A stretch of DNA of 64,000 bases from contig JAYQPE010000006.1 of the NCBI GenBank assembly GCA_038145175.1, positions 15,434 through 79,433 of the forward strand, written 5' to 3'. The position numbers and the translations under genes are program-made. The notes under the pieces are model-generated. The model saw only the letters and a program-made list of their open reading frames with translations. It was not told the origin of the DNA and made no database searches. Source of the stretch: ATZT02 sp038145175. GTDB taxonomy: Bacteria; Actinomycetota; Actinomycetes; S36-B12; UBA5976. This document shows positions 53,347 to 61,713 of this stretch, piece after piece (within the stretch, counting starts at the first letter, position 1; each line of letters opens with the position of its first letter).

Positions 53347-53913
53347 CTATTGGTTTAAATACTCAGTTGAAGCATCTGTTAAAAAATTCCATAAATGTTG
53401 GGCAAATGAAGATCTGACATATAAATGGTAAGTATTAAATGGACCGTGATACAAAATTGCTGGAGATCTGGCAATTACAGATTGAGCACACATTCCAGGC
53501 TTAAAAATATCTTGATCAAGGTTTAACTCCCAACCGTGCTCTAATACTTCTTTTGCATACTTTCCACTTACTTCAATAAAAGTTCTTTGCGCAGAAACAT
53601 CCACAATTGAGGCAAATTCATTTTTTAATTTACTTCGCAATAATTTTTCATGATCTAAATTGGCACCTACAATAAGCCACCAATCAGGCCCTAGTACTAG
53701 AACAGTGAATTTTGAATTCTTAAAAGTTTGTCCCACGGTTAAAGGTAGTTTAATTTTGAGAGTGTTTTCAATTATTTTTTGTGATTTACTTTTAGGTTTT
53801 ACTCTTATATCAAGAGTTGTGGCGTATGGGTTTTCTTTTATAAAAACACTTTTTCTATCTCCAAAAGTTGAACCATTTAAAGGACTATTCATAAATTTAT
53901 TTAATTTAGCCAT
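53347..53913 (-). CDS. soxG: Sarcosine oxidase gamma subunit
   Basis: Small subunit of heterotetrameric sarcosine oxidase. The 188-aa protein is weakly conserved but has the SoxG-type GPDWWLIVG and VDVSAQRTFIEVSGKYAKEVLEHG segments. I start at the ATG 53913 (MAKLNKFMN), overlapping soxA by 8 bp; the frame extends to 53955 inside soxA but that is unlikely. Context between soxA and folD is typical. Confidence 0.88.
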   Translation of the reverse strand: MAKLNKFMNSPLNGSTFGDRKSVFIKENPYATTLDIRVKPKSKSQKIIENTLKIKLPLTVGQTFKNSKFTVLVLGPDWWLIVGANLDHEKLLRSKLKNEFASIVDVSAQRTFIEVSGKYAKEVLEHGWELNLDQDIFKPGMCAQSVIARSPAILYHGPFNTYHLYVRSSFAQHLWNFLTDASTEYLNQ

Positions 53914-56575
53914 CTCGATGCCTATTTTCTTTATCGTAAAATACTGAATCAACAATCTCTGCTTGAATTAAATCATTTCCGATTGGAACTTCAATAATTT
54001 GTCCCATTTTATTTCTGCCATTTGCAACCATGGCTAAGGCAAAAGTTCTTTGCAATACGTCAGATGTATAGGAACTTGTCACATAACCGATATGTGAATT
54101 TTTTGATTTATTTTTGAATGTATCTTTAATTACAATATAAGCTCCTTCAGGTAATAATTTAGTTTTATCTATTGGAAGCAGTCCTACCAAATGATGGCGA
54201 TCAGTTTTTGCAGTATCTGATCTTCTAAATGATCTTTTACCTATGAAATCTTTTTTCTTAGAAACTATCCAATCCATGCCTAAATCTTGTGGAGTTTGAG
54301 TTCCATCAGTTTCTTGACCTACTATGACAAATCCTTTTTCAGCTCTTAAAACGTGCATAGTTTCTGTGCCATAAGAGGTGAGATTAAATTCTTTTCCTTG
54401 TTTAAATATTTCTTTCCAAAGTTCTTTGGCATACCAAGATTCAATATTTATTTCATAGGCTAATTCCCCTGAGAATGAAATTCTTGCAATTCTTGATGGT
54501 ATTCCTGCAACTTTTGCATACTTGTTATCCATAAATGCAAAATTTTCATTCGTAACATCTAATTCAGGAGCTAGCTTCTTAATTAAATTTCTTGATTTAG
54601 GTCCTACTAAAGCTATAGTTGCCCAATGTTCGGTAACTGAAGTGCAAAATACATTTAAGTTTGGCCATTCGGTTTGCAGCCATTCTTCTAGCCAATCTAA
54701 GACTTTGGCGGCACCACTTGTTGTGGTAGTCATTAGAAATCTATTTTCACTTAATCTGGTTGTTACACCATCATCAAAAACCATTCCATCTACACCACAC
54801 ATGAGTCCATATCGGCTTGCACCAATTTTTAGATTTGAAAACATGTTTGTATAAATTCGATCTAAAAATATTGCAGCATCTGGTCCTTGAATATCAATTT
54901 TTCCTAATGTGGAAGCATCCATAATTGCAACATCATTTCTGGCAGCTTTACATTCTCTTAAAACTGCTTCGTGCATATTTTCTTTTTCCAATGGAAAATA
55001 CCAAGGTCTTTTCCATTGGCCAACATCTTCCATTGGTGCATTATTTTTTAGATGTTCATCATGTATGGGAGTTGTTCTAATTGGATCAGTTAATATTCCT
55101 AGTTCTCTTCCTGCAAAAGCAGAAAATGGAAAAGTTACATAAGGTGGTCTAAAAGTTAGAGTTCCAACCTCATATGGTTTTTTATTGATTAGTGCACTGA
55201 GTAATCCCATAGTGGTTGTTCCACTAGTTTTTCCTTGATCGTGAGCAGTACCAATTGTTGTATATCTTTTAATGTGTTCTATTGAACTTAAGCCTGCACC
55301 AACTGCACGTTTTAAGTCTCGCAAAGTTGCATCTCTTTGCAAATCAACAAATGAAATCTCATCTTGGTTAAGATTTAATTCACCAAAATACAATGCAGTT
55401 CTATTCTCAACTTTTTCAAATTCGCCATTAGCCCAACCAGTTGAAGTTAATCCTTTTGGAAGATTTGGCATTTTGAATGCCTGGATTTTTTCATCCCAAA
55501 TTGGCTTAAGATTTAAAAATGTTGCTAGATGAACTGTTGGCGTCCATCCACCCGATATCGCTAATAAATCAGCATCAATTTCACGATTTTCGGTCTCAGT
55601 TTTAATTACTACAGTGTTTAAGCACCCATTGAAATCAGCTTTCGTATCAATAATTTTAGAACCAAGAATTAATTCAATATTTGCTTTCTTTATTTTTTGT
55701 TCTAATGATTTTGAAATATTTTGTCGAACATCAACTATTGCTTTAACTTTTGTGCCTGTTTTATTTATCCTTAAGGCATCCTCGTATCCATAATCATCAA
55801 CTGTGAAAACTACGGCATTTTTAAAAGTTCCAACTCTATATTTATCTAAATAAGTAGCAGCAGCGTGAGAGAGCAATATTCCAGGTCTATCGTTATTAGG
55901 AAATACTAAAACTCGTTGCATTGCACCTGTGGCAAGAACTATTTCTTTTGCTCTTATGTGCCAAGTTCTGATTCTTGCAGTATTTTTATCAATTTTTGAA
56001 TTTAAATGATCTGTTCTTCTTTCCACAGCAACGACATAATTTTGGTCATATAGACCGATAGCTGTGGTCCGTTGTAAATGAACAACATTTTTTAGTTTTA
56101 AACAATTCATTAACTTTTTTGGAATTTCTTGATTCAAGTCACCAATAAAACCTCCAGCAGAAGGTTGGTCATCAATAACCATTACTTTTTTATTATTTTT
56201 GGAATACTTTTCCAAAGCTTTTAAACCAGAAAGACCAGCACCAATAATTAATACGTCAACGTGCTTATATTTTTTGTCATAACGTGCCTCATCTTTTCTA
56301 GTAGGTAAGTCACCAACTCCTGCAAGGCTTCTTACCTCTAATCCATCTACTAATTCAATCTTTGTGGAAGGCACCATTGGTTCGCCACTTCCAGAATCAA
56401 TTTGTACTAAAGCATTAGGCTCTTCGTAGCCAAGTCCAAAAACACCTCGAGGTCTAAATAAGTAGGAGCTTTCTGTAACAACTTTTATGTGATTTCTTAA
56501 AAGGGCTGCAGATAAAGGTTCACCATTATTTCCATGGTAGGTCTTATTATCAAAAACAAATTGAACACTACTCAT
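53906..56575 (-). CDS. soxA: Sarcosine oxidase alpha subunit
   Basis: Large subunit with the NAD site and a tetrahydrofolate-binding part. The 889-aa protein has an N-terminal ferredoxin-like region (about residues 1-85), a two-dinucleotide oxidoreductase core (VLIIGAGLSGLKALEKY), and a C-terminal aminomethyltransferase (GcvT) half (from about residue 510, ending in YVTSSYTSD...). It is shorter than the roughly 960-1000 aa of many SoxA proteins, and the usual FKYHRPRG stretch reads YLFRPRG. It overlaps soxD and soxG, showing tight coupling. Confidence 0.92.
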   Translation of the reverse strand: MSSVQFVFDNKTYHGNNGEPLSAALLRNHIKVVTESSYLFRPRGVFGLGYEEPNALVQIDSGSGEPMVPSTKIELVDGLEVRSLAGVGDLPTRKDEARYDKKYKHVDVLIIGAGLSGLKALEKYSKNNKKVMVIDDQPSAGGFIGDLNQEIPKKLMNCLKLKNVVHLQRTTAIGLYDQNYVVAVERRTDHLNSKIDKNTARIRTWHIRAKEIVLATGAMQRVLVFPNNDRPGILLSHAAATYLDKYRVGTFKNAVVFTVDDYGYEDALRINKTGTKVKAIVDVRQNISKSLEQKIKKANIELILGSKIIDTKADFNGCLNTVVIKTETENREIDADLLAISGGWTPTVHLATFLNLKPIWDEKIQAFKMPNLPKGLTSTGWANGEFEKVENRTALYFGELNLNQDEISFVDLQRDATLRDLKRAVGAGLSSIEHIKRYTTIGTAHDQGKTSGTTTMGLLSALINKKPYEVGTLTFRPPYVTFPFSAFAGRELGILTDPIRTTPIHDEHLKNNAPMEDVGQWKRPWYFPLEKENMHEAVLRECKAARNDVAIMDASTLGKIDIQGPDAAIFLDRIYTNMFSNLKIGASRYGLMCGVDGMVFDDGVTTRLSENRFLMTTTTSGAAKVLDWLEEWLQTEWPNLNVFCTSVTEHWATIALVGPKSRNLIKKLAPELDVTNENFAFMDNKYAKVAGIPSRIARISFSGELAYEINIESWYAKELWKEIFKQGKEFNLTSYGTETMHVLRAEKGFVIVGQETDGTQTPQDLGMDWIVSKKKDFIGKRSFRRSDTAKTDRHHLVGLLPIDKTKLLPEGAYIVIKDTFKNKSKNSHIGYVTSSYTSDVLQRTFALAMVANGRNKMGQIIEVPIGNDLIQAEIVDSVFYDKENRHRDG

Positions 56576-56853
56576 TTTGGCCTACTTGGTTGTTTAGTAA
56601 ATGGTTTGTATGAAGGACCAAATTCATGAGTCAAAGTATTACGCCAAATGTTAAACCATTTTCTACATCCAGCTGAATGAAACCATCTTTCCGCAAACCA
56701 GCCTTTTGGATTGTCTCTGAAGAATATGTATTCCGCCCACTGTTGATCAGTTAGATTTTCAGGATTTTCTGGATAACCAATGTGGGCTTGACTTCCATAA
56801 TGAAACTCTGTTTCGTCTCGGGATCCACACCAAGGGCAATTAATTAACAACAT
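56572..56853 (-). CDS. soxD: Sarcosine oxidase delta subunit
   Basis: Zinc-binding small subunit. The 93-aa protein starts MLLINCPWCGSRDETEFHYG and has the family features CPWCG, an F-RDNPKG-x-ERW segment and a later Cys in HSAGCRKWFN. It overlaps soxA by 4 bp and follows soxB by 9 bp, the canonical soxBDAG order. Confidence 0.95.
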   Translation of the reverse strand: MLLINCPWCGSRDETEFHYGSQAHIGYPENPENLTDQQWAEYIFFRDNPKGWFAERWFHSAGCRKWFNIWRNTLTHEFGPSYKPFTKQPSRPK

Positions 56854-56862
56854 GAGTTTTTC

Positions 56863-58098
56863 CTAATGCGCAACACCGGCTGCTCCATGTTCATCAATTA
56901 AATGACCTGACGTAAAGCGATCAAGTGAATAAGGTTTAGCTAATTCATGTGGAGAATTTTTCGCCATTGTTTCAGCCATAACCCAACCAGATCCTGGAGT
57001 GGCTTTGAATCCACCTGTGCCCCAACCGCAGTTAATAAATAAATTTTCAACTGGCGTTAATCCAATAATTGGTGATGCATCTGGCGCAATATCGACTATG
57101 CCACCCCAAGTTCTCAAAAGATGAGCCCTTGAAAATATTGGGAACAATTCAAGTGCTGCTGCTAATTGATGTTCAATAACATGGAAACCACCACGTTGCG
57201 CATACGAATTGTATGCATCAGTACCTGCGCCCATTACTAATTCACCTTTATGAGCTTGACTTACATAAACATGCACCGCACCACTCATAATTACTGTGTC
57301 TAAAACTTGTTCTAATAATTCAGAAACAAGTGCCTGTAATGGTCTACTTTGTAGTGGAACTCTAAATCCTGCAAGGTTAGCTAAAACTGAAGTATGTCCT
57401 GCGGCTACCATTCCAACTTTTTCACAACTAATAAATCCTTGATTTGTTTCAACACCTGCAACTTTGTTGCCAATCTTTTTAAATCCTGTAACTTCGCAAC
57501 CTTGAATTATGTCAACGCCCATGTCACTTGCAGCTTTGGCATAACCCCAAGCCACCCAGTCGTGCTTAGCAATTCCACCTCTAGCTTGATAAGTTGCGCC
57601 AAGTACTGGGTATCTCACATTTGGAGAAATGTTTACTATTGGAGCAATTTTTTTAACTTCTTCAGGAGTTAGCCATTGAGAATCTATATTGTTCATTGAA
57701 TTTGAATAAAAATTTCTTTTCTTACTTCTTAAATCACTCACACTGTGTGCCAAAGTCATCACGCCTCGTTGGTCAAAAAACATTTCGTAGCCAACTTCTT
57801 CTTCGAGTGTTTCCCAAAGCTTTAAAGAATGTTCATATATGCCAGCACTTTCATCCCACAAATAATTTGAGCGAATAATTGTGGTATTCCTTCCCATATT
57901 TCCACCGGCAAGCCAGCCTTTTTCTAATACAGCAATATTTGTTAAACCAAAATTTTTTGCTAAATAAAATGCTGTTGCCAAACCATGACCACCAGCTCCA
58001 ATAATTATTGCGTCATATGATTTTTTTGGAGATGGATTTTTCCATAAGAAATCTGGATGTTCTGGAAGTAGGGCAGTATGACGTCTTTTTATAGTCAT
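56863..58098 (-). CDS. soxB: Sarcosine oxidase beta subunit
   Basis: Flavoprotein subunit that oxidises sarcosine to an iminium, passing the methylene to tetrahydrofolate. The 411-aa protein has IIIGAGGHGLATAFYLA near the N-terminus and RGGIAKHDWVAWGYA, whose histidine (residue 179) is placed like the covalent FMN-binding histidine of SoxB. The C-terminal GWGTGGFKATPGSG is typical. It is 2 bp after the dimethylglycine dehydrogenase gene. Confidence 0.95.
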   Translation of the reverse strand: MTIKRRHTALLPEHPDFLWKNPSPKKSYDAIIIGAGGHGLATAFYLAKNFGLTNIAVLEKGWLAGGNMGRNTTIIRSNYLWDESAGIYEHSLKLWETLEEEVGYEMFFDQRGVMTLAHSVSDLRSKKRNFYSNSMNNIDSQWLTPEEVKKIAPIVNISPNVRYPVLGATYQARGGIAKHDWVAWGYAKAASDMGVDIIQGCEVTGFKKIGNKVAGVETNQGFISCEKVGMVAAGHTSVLANLAGFRVPLQSRPLQALVSELLEQVLDTVIMSGAVHVYVSQAHKGELVMGAGTDAYNSYAQRGGFHVIEHQLAAALELFPIFSRAHLLRTWGGIVDIAPDASPIIGLTPVENLFINCGWGTGGFKATPGSGWVMAETMAKNSPHELAKPYSLDRFTSGHLIDEHGAAGVAH

Positions 58099-58100
58099 GC

Positions 58101-60527
58101 TTAAGACTTTAGCCTTGTCATTTGTGGATCAAATTGAGGATCGTTACCAACCACAGCTTTTACTTTTTTATCAAAGTATTGAATTTCGACTTTAGTACCA
58201 ATTGCACTTGATTCAATTGGTAACCATGCATAAGCCAGAGGAGAGCCAACAGTGTGACCGTAGTAGGCAGAGGTCGTATAGCCAACAACTTTATTGTCAA
58301 CTAATACAGGTTCTTTGCCCATAACTACATCAAAATCATTCTTGATAACTAAACAACATAGCTTTTTAGTTATTTGATCTGCAGACAATTTTTCATACGC
58401 ATTAGCACCAATAAATCCACCAGTTTTTCGAACTGCAAAAGAAAGTCCTGCTTCGTAAGGATTATGTTCACTGGTCATTTCTGCACCATAAGATCTATAA
58501 CCTTTTTCTAATCTCATTGAGTTGAACGCACCTCTACCTGCAGGGATTAAACCAAATTTCTTTCCTGCTGCAAATAAGGTGTCCCAAAGTTTTAAAGCCA
58601 TATCAGCATCGGCATAAATTTCAAATCCAAGTTCACCAACATAAGATAATCTCCACAAAGTAACAGGTACTTGACCTAAATAAGTTTTTTTCGCTTTGAA
58701 ATAACCCAAAGACTCATTTGATAAATCATCTTCACACACACTTTGTGCTAATTGTCTTGCCTTGGGTCCAAATAAACCTAATCCAACAGTTCCACTGGTT
58801 ATATCTTTAACGAACACATCATCTGGGGCATGATTTTTTAATCGAATTAAATCAACATTGCCATTTGCACCCAATATAAATTGATTTTCTTCAACTCTTG
58901 TAACTGTCACATCACTTAGAATTCCTGCATTTTCAGTGAGCATTAAACAATAGGTAATTGAGCCAACTGCTTTATCTAATTTTCCAGTGGTCATTGTTTC
59001 TAAGAATTTCAAAGCACCTTTGCCTGAAACTTCAATTCGTTTCAAAGAAGTAATGTCAAAAAGTCCAACATGTTTTCTAACATATTGTGCTTCTGCACCA
59101 ATTATTGGTGACCAATGCTTACTGGACCAGGAATTTCTTTTTGGAGATTTGTATTTGGATACTAACTTTTTATTTGATTCAAACCATTGAGGTCTTTCAT
59201 ATCCTGTTGCTTCGAGAAAATATCCGCCAAGTGTTTTTTGTCTTGGATAAAATCCAGTTGTTCTTAAAGGACGAGGCTCTTTCATTGGATCTAGTGGATG
59301 CAGTAAGTCGTAAACTTCCACATAATTTTGTTTGCCACGCATCTCAATATGTTCAGGGCTTAATTGATGTTTTTCAAATCTGTTTACATCTGATTCGTGA
59401 ACAGTTAAGGAAGGGTGTCCATCAACTAACCATTCAGCAATAGCTTTTGCTACACCAGCAGAATGTGTTACCCAAACAGCTTCTGCAGTCCAAAATCCTT
59501 TTAAGTTTGCCCATTCACCCATTAAAGGAAAACCATCAACCGTAAAAGAAAAAAGTCCGTTCATGGCACTATCAATTTTTGATTTTTTTAATTCAGGAAT
59601 TATTTTTCCAGAATGTTTGATAGCTCCTTCCCATTCTTTTTTTGTGAAATCTAAAACAGAAGGCATAACTTTAGCTTTATCAAAAGGCAAGATATCTTTT
59701 GCTTTTACCGGAAGTGGTCTATGTCCATACCAACCAACACCTAATCCTTTGTTTCTTTGCCTGTAATAAAGATCTTTATCCTGATGTCTTAAAAGTGGTA
59801 ATACACTCTCTTCTATTTGATTTTTTAAACTAGGTAAATCTTTAGTCCAAACAAGTTGATGGGCGAGTGGCTGTAATGCTGTTGGCATTCCAATCATGTC
59901 ACCAACTTTTGGTCCCCAAATTCCAGCACAAGCAATTACAATGTCTGCTTCAAAATCACCTTTATTAGTTTTAACTCCAGTTACTTTTCCATTGCTTTGT
60001 AAAATATCTAATACTTCGTGTCGTTCAAAGAATTTTGCACCTCGAGAAATTGCTAGTCTTCCCATTGCTTCGTCTGCCCTAACAGCTTTTGCTAAACCAT
60101 CTGTCGGAACATGTAATGCTCCAATTATTGATTTCTCATCTAAAAGTGGATGAAGTTTCTTTGCTTCTTTTGCAGAAATTACTTTTGCAGGAATTCCCCA
60201 TGCAGTAGCAATTGATGCTCTTCTATGTAATTCGGCTAATCTCTCTTTATTAGTTGCAATTTCTAATGAACCAACTTGCAAGAAACAAGGCTCACCATCT
60301 AAATCGAGTGAACACAATTTTTCTACTGTGTATTTTGCATAAAGTGCTAAAGATTTACTTGCATTTGTTTGAAAAACTAATCCAGGTGCATGTGAAGTTG
60401 ATCCACCTGCTGCCCAAAGTGGGCCTTGTTCTAAAACTGTTACGTCTGTCCAACCTCGTTGCGTTAATTCATCGGCAAGAGCACATCCCACAATTCCTGC
60501 ACCAATGATGATTACTTTCTTTGACAT
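58101..60527 (-). CDS. Dimethylglycine/sarcosine dehydrogenase-like FAD protein with GcvT domain
   Basis: Two-domain enzyme that demethylates dimethylglycine (or sarcosine), passing the methyl carbon to THF. The 808-aa protein has an N-terminal DAO domain (VIIIGAGIVGCALADEL, then STSHAPGLVF with the His expected to hold FAD covalently), a middle FAO_M-like part, and a C-terminal GcvT domain (from about residue 440, LFDITSLKRIEVSG and MRLEKGYRSYGAEMT). Immediately followed by soxB, so a serial dimethylglycine-sarcosine-glycine route is likely; direct substrate is inferred. ATG at 60527 follows AAGGGA. Confidence 0.86.
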   Translation of the reverse strand: MSKKVIIIGAGIVGCALADELTQRGWTDVTVLEQGPLWAAGGSTSHAPGLVFQTNASKSLALYAKYTVEKLCSLDLDGEPCFLQVGSLEIATNKERLAELHRRASIATAWGIPAKVISAKEAKKLHPLLDEKSIIGALHVPTDGLAKAVRADEAMGRLAISRGAKFFERHEVLDILQSNGKVTGVKTNKGDFEADIVIACAGIWGPKVGDMIGMPTALQPLAHQLVWTKDLPSLKNQIEESVLPLLRHQDKDLYYRQRNKGLGVGWYGHRPLPVKAKDILPFDKAKVMPSVLDFTKKEWEGAIKHSGKIIPELKKSKIDSAMNGLFSFTVDGFPLMGEWANLKGFWTAEAVWVTHSAGVAKAIAEWLVDGHPSLTVHESDVNRFEKHQLSPEHIEMRGKQNYVEVYDLLHPLDPMKEPRPLRTTGFYPRQKTLGGYFLEATGYERPQWFESNKKLVSKYKSPKRNSWSSKHWSPIIGAEAQYVRKHVGLFDITSLKRIEVSGKGALKFLETMTTGKLDKAVGSITYCLMLTENAGILSDVTVTRVEENQFILGANGNVDLIRLKNHAPDDVFVKDITSGTVGLGLFGPKARQLAQSVCEDDLSNESLGYFKAKKTYLGQVPVTLWRLSYVGELGFEIYADADMALKLWDTLFAAGKKFGLIPAGRGAFNSMRLEKGYRSYGAEMTSEHNPYEAGLSFAVRKTGGFIGANAYEKLSADQITKKLCCLVIKNDFDVVMGKEPVLVDNKVVGYTTSAYYGHTVGSPLAYAWLPIESSAIGTKVEIQYFDKKVKAVVGNDPQFDPQMTRLKS

Positions 60528-60550
60528 TAAAGAAATCCCTTCATTTTGGC

Positions 60551-60589
60551 TGTTGCGCTATATGCAACGAAGTCTTTCATTGCGCAACA
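60551..60589. promoter_or_regulatory. Clustered TTGC/GCAA inverted repeats before the sarcosine operon
   Basis: TGTTGCGC (60551-60558) and GCGCAACA (60582-60589) are exact reverse complements. Nested in them, GTTGC-N7-GCAAC spans 60552-60568 and the 8-bp palindrome TTGCGCAA covers 60580-60587. The cluster sits 24-62 bp upstream of the dehydrogenase start, suiting a dimeric regulator with two sites. No matching regulator is encoded in the window. Confidence 0.5.
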
Positions 60590-60607
60590 ACACTCCTATG
60601 TTCATGC

Positions 60608-60642
60608 AAAAGGGGCAGGCACGTCAAGTGCCTGCCCCTTTT
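60608..60642 (-). terminator. Strong intrinsic terminator after proX
   Basis: Fifteen-bp perfect stem with arms at 60608-60622 and 60628-60642, GC-rich core, 5-nt loop, flanked by T/A tracts on both sides. On the minus strand it closes proV-proW-proX 13 bp after the proX stop; its symmetry allows bidirectional action. It separates the transporter transcript from the sarcosine operon. Confidence 0.9.
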
Positions 60643-60655
60643 TATTACTACTTAT

Positions 60656-61624
60656 TTATCCCAACCAAGCGCTAACTTTGTCAGGGTTTGCATCAATCCA
60701 CTTTTGAGCGGCTGCTGCAGCATCTGTTCCACCTTCAATATCGGCGGCAACAGAGTTTTGGTCTTCATTTGTCCAATTGAAATTTGAAATCAATGTTGCA
60801 AATGGAGAACCTGAATCCATCAATTTCTTGGTAGCCAATTTGATCAATGGAGTTGCAGGATAATCAGTCAAACCGCTAGCTTGCGCTGCGTCTGCCCAAT
60901 CATTTGCTGGGAAATTAATTCTCGCTAATTCAACTTGTGCGTTGAAGTATTGAGGTGTGTACCAATAACCCAAGAATGCTGTTTTATTTTTTTGAGCATC
61001 AGAAAAACCTGTCATTAAGGCAGCTTCTGAACCGGTATTGATTGCTTTGTAATTTAAATTATTTGCAGCAATCATTTTTTCACCGATTGTTGTGTAACCT
61101 GGAGGTCCTTCGTGCCATGCGCCTTTGTCACCGGATTCACTGTTTTTGAACAAATCAGCATACTTATTCAAGTTTGCTGAATCAGTGATATCTGGATATT
61201 CATCAGCCATCCATTTTGGAACATACATTCCAATAAGACCTTCTTGACCGTTTGGACCAACTTCAACAATTGCTCCTCGATCTACCCATTCTTGCCAACG
61301 TCCGCCGCCCCAGTCTTCAATAACAACATCAACTGAACCAGCTTCCATTGCGTCATAAGTAACGCCAGCTTCATCAAGTTGAACTAAATTAATAGTGCAA
61401 CCAAATTCTTTCTTAGCAACTTCTGCTACAACGTTTGCACTGGCTGTGTAACCAACCCATGCGTGCATTGCAATTCCCCATTCACCGCATTCTGCTGCTG
61501 GTGCATCTGCTGCTGCATCTGTTGAAGCTTGATCAACACCAGATCCAGAACAGGCTGCTAATAGCAGACCTAATGCAACAAATAGTGAGGCTGCTGCTGA
61601 GCGACCTCTTAACTTTTGTGTCAT
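60656..61624 (-). CDS. proX: Glycine betaine ABC transporter substrate-binding lipoprotein
   Basis: Extracellular binding protein of an osmolyte ABC importer. The 322-aa precursor has a signal peptide with lipobox LLAAC (Cys25), an Ala-rich linker, then the OpuAC domain: GWVGYT-type HAWVGYTASANV, EDWGGGRWQEW with several tryptophans suited to bind quaternary ammonium groups, and YWYTPQYF. ATG at 61624 follows GGGAGAG. It is last in proV-proW-proX and is followed by a strong terminator. Confidence 0.92.
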   Translation of the reverse strand: MTQKLRGRSAAASLFVALGLLLAACSGSGVDQASTDAAADAPAAECGEWGIAMHAWVGYTASANVVAEVAKKEFGCTINLVQLDEAGVTYDAMEAGSVDVVIEDWGGGRWQEWVDRGAIVEVGPNGQEGLIGMYVPKWMADEYPDITDSANLNKYADLFKNSESGDKGAWHEGPPGYTTIGEKMIAANNLNYKAINTGSEAALMTGFSDAQKNKTAFLGYWYTPQYFNAQVELARINFPANDWADAAQASGLTDYPATPLIKLATKKLMDSGSPFATLISNFNWTNEDQNSVAADIEGGTDAAAAAQKWIDANPDKVSAWLG

Positions 61625-61664
61625 GCTCTCTCCCTTTTTAGAGAATTTCTTTCATGTTATTGCA

Positions 61665-61695
61665 TTCAAGAACACATTTTGGATGTTTTCTTGAA
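61665..61695 (-). promoter_or_regulatory. Stem-loop between proW and proX
   Basis: TTCAAGAA (61665-61672) and TTCTTGAA (61688-61695) are perfect complements, continued after one mismatch by ACA/TGT, leaving a 7-nt loop. It lies in the 89-bp proW-proX gap, without a T-run on the minus strand. Such intercistronic hairpins often raise the binding-protein level over the permease by mRNA processing or protection. Confidence 0.45.
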
Positions 61696-61713
61696 ATCGT
61701 TGGGAAATTGTTA

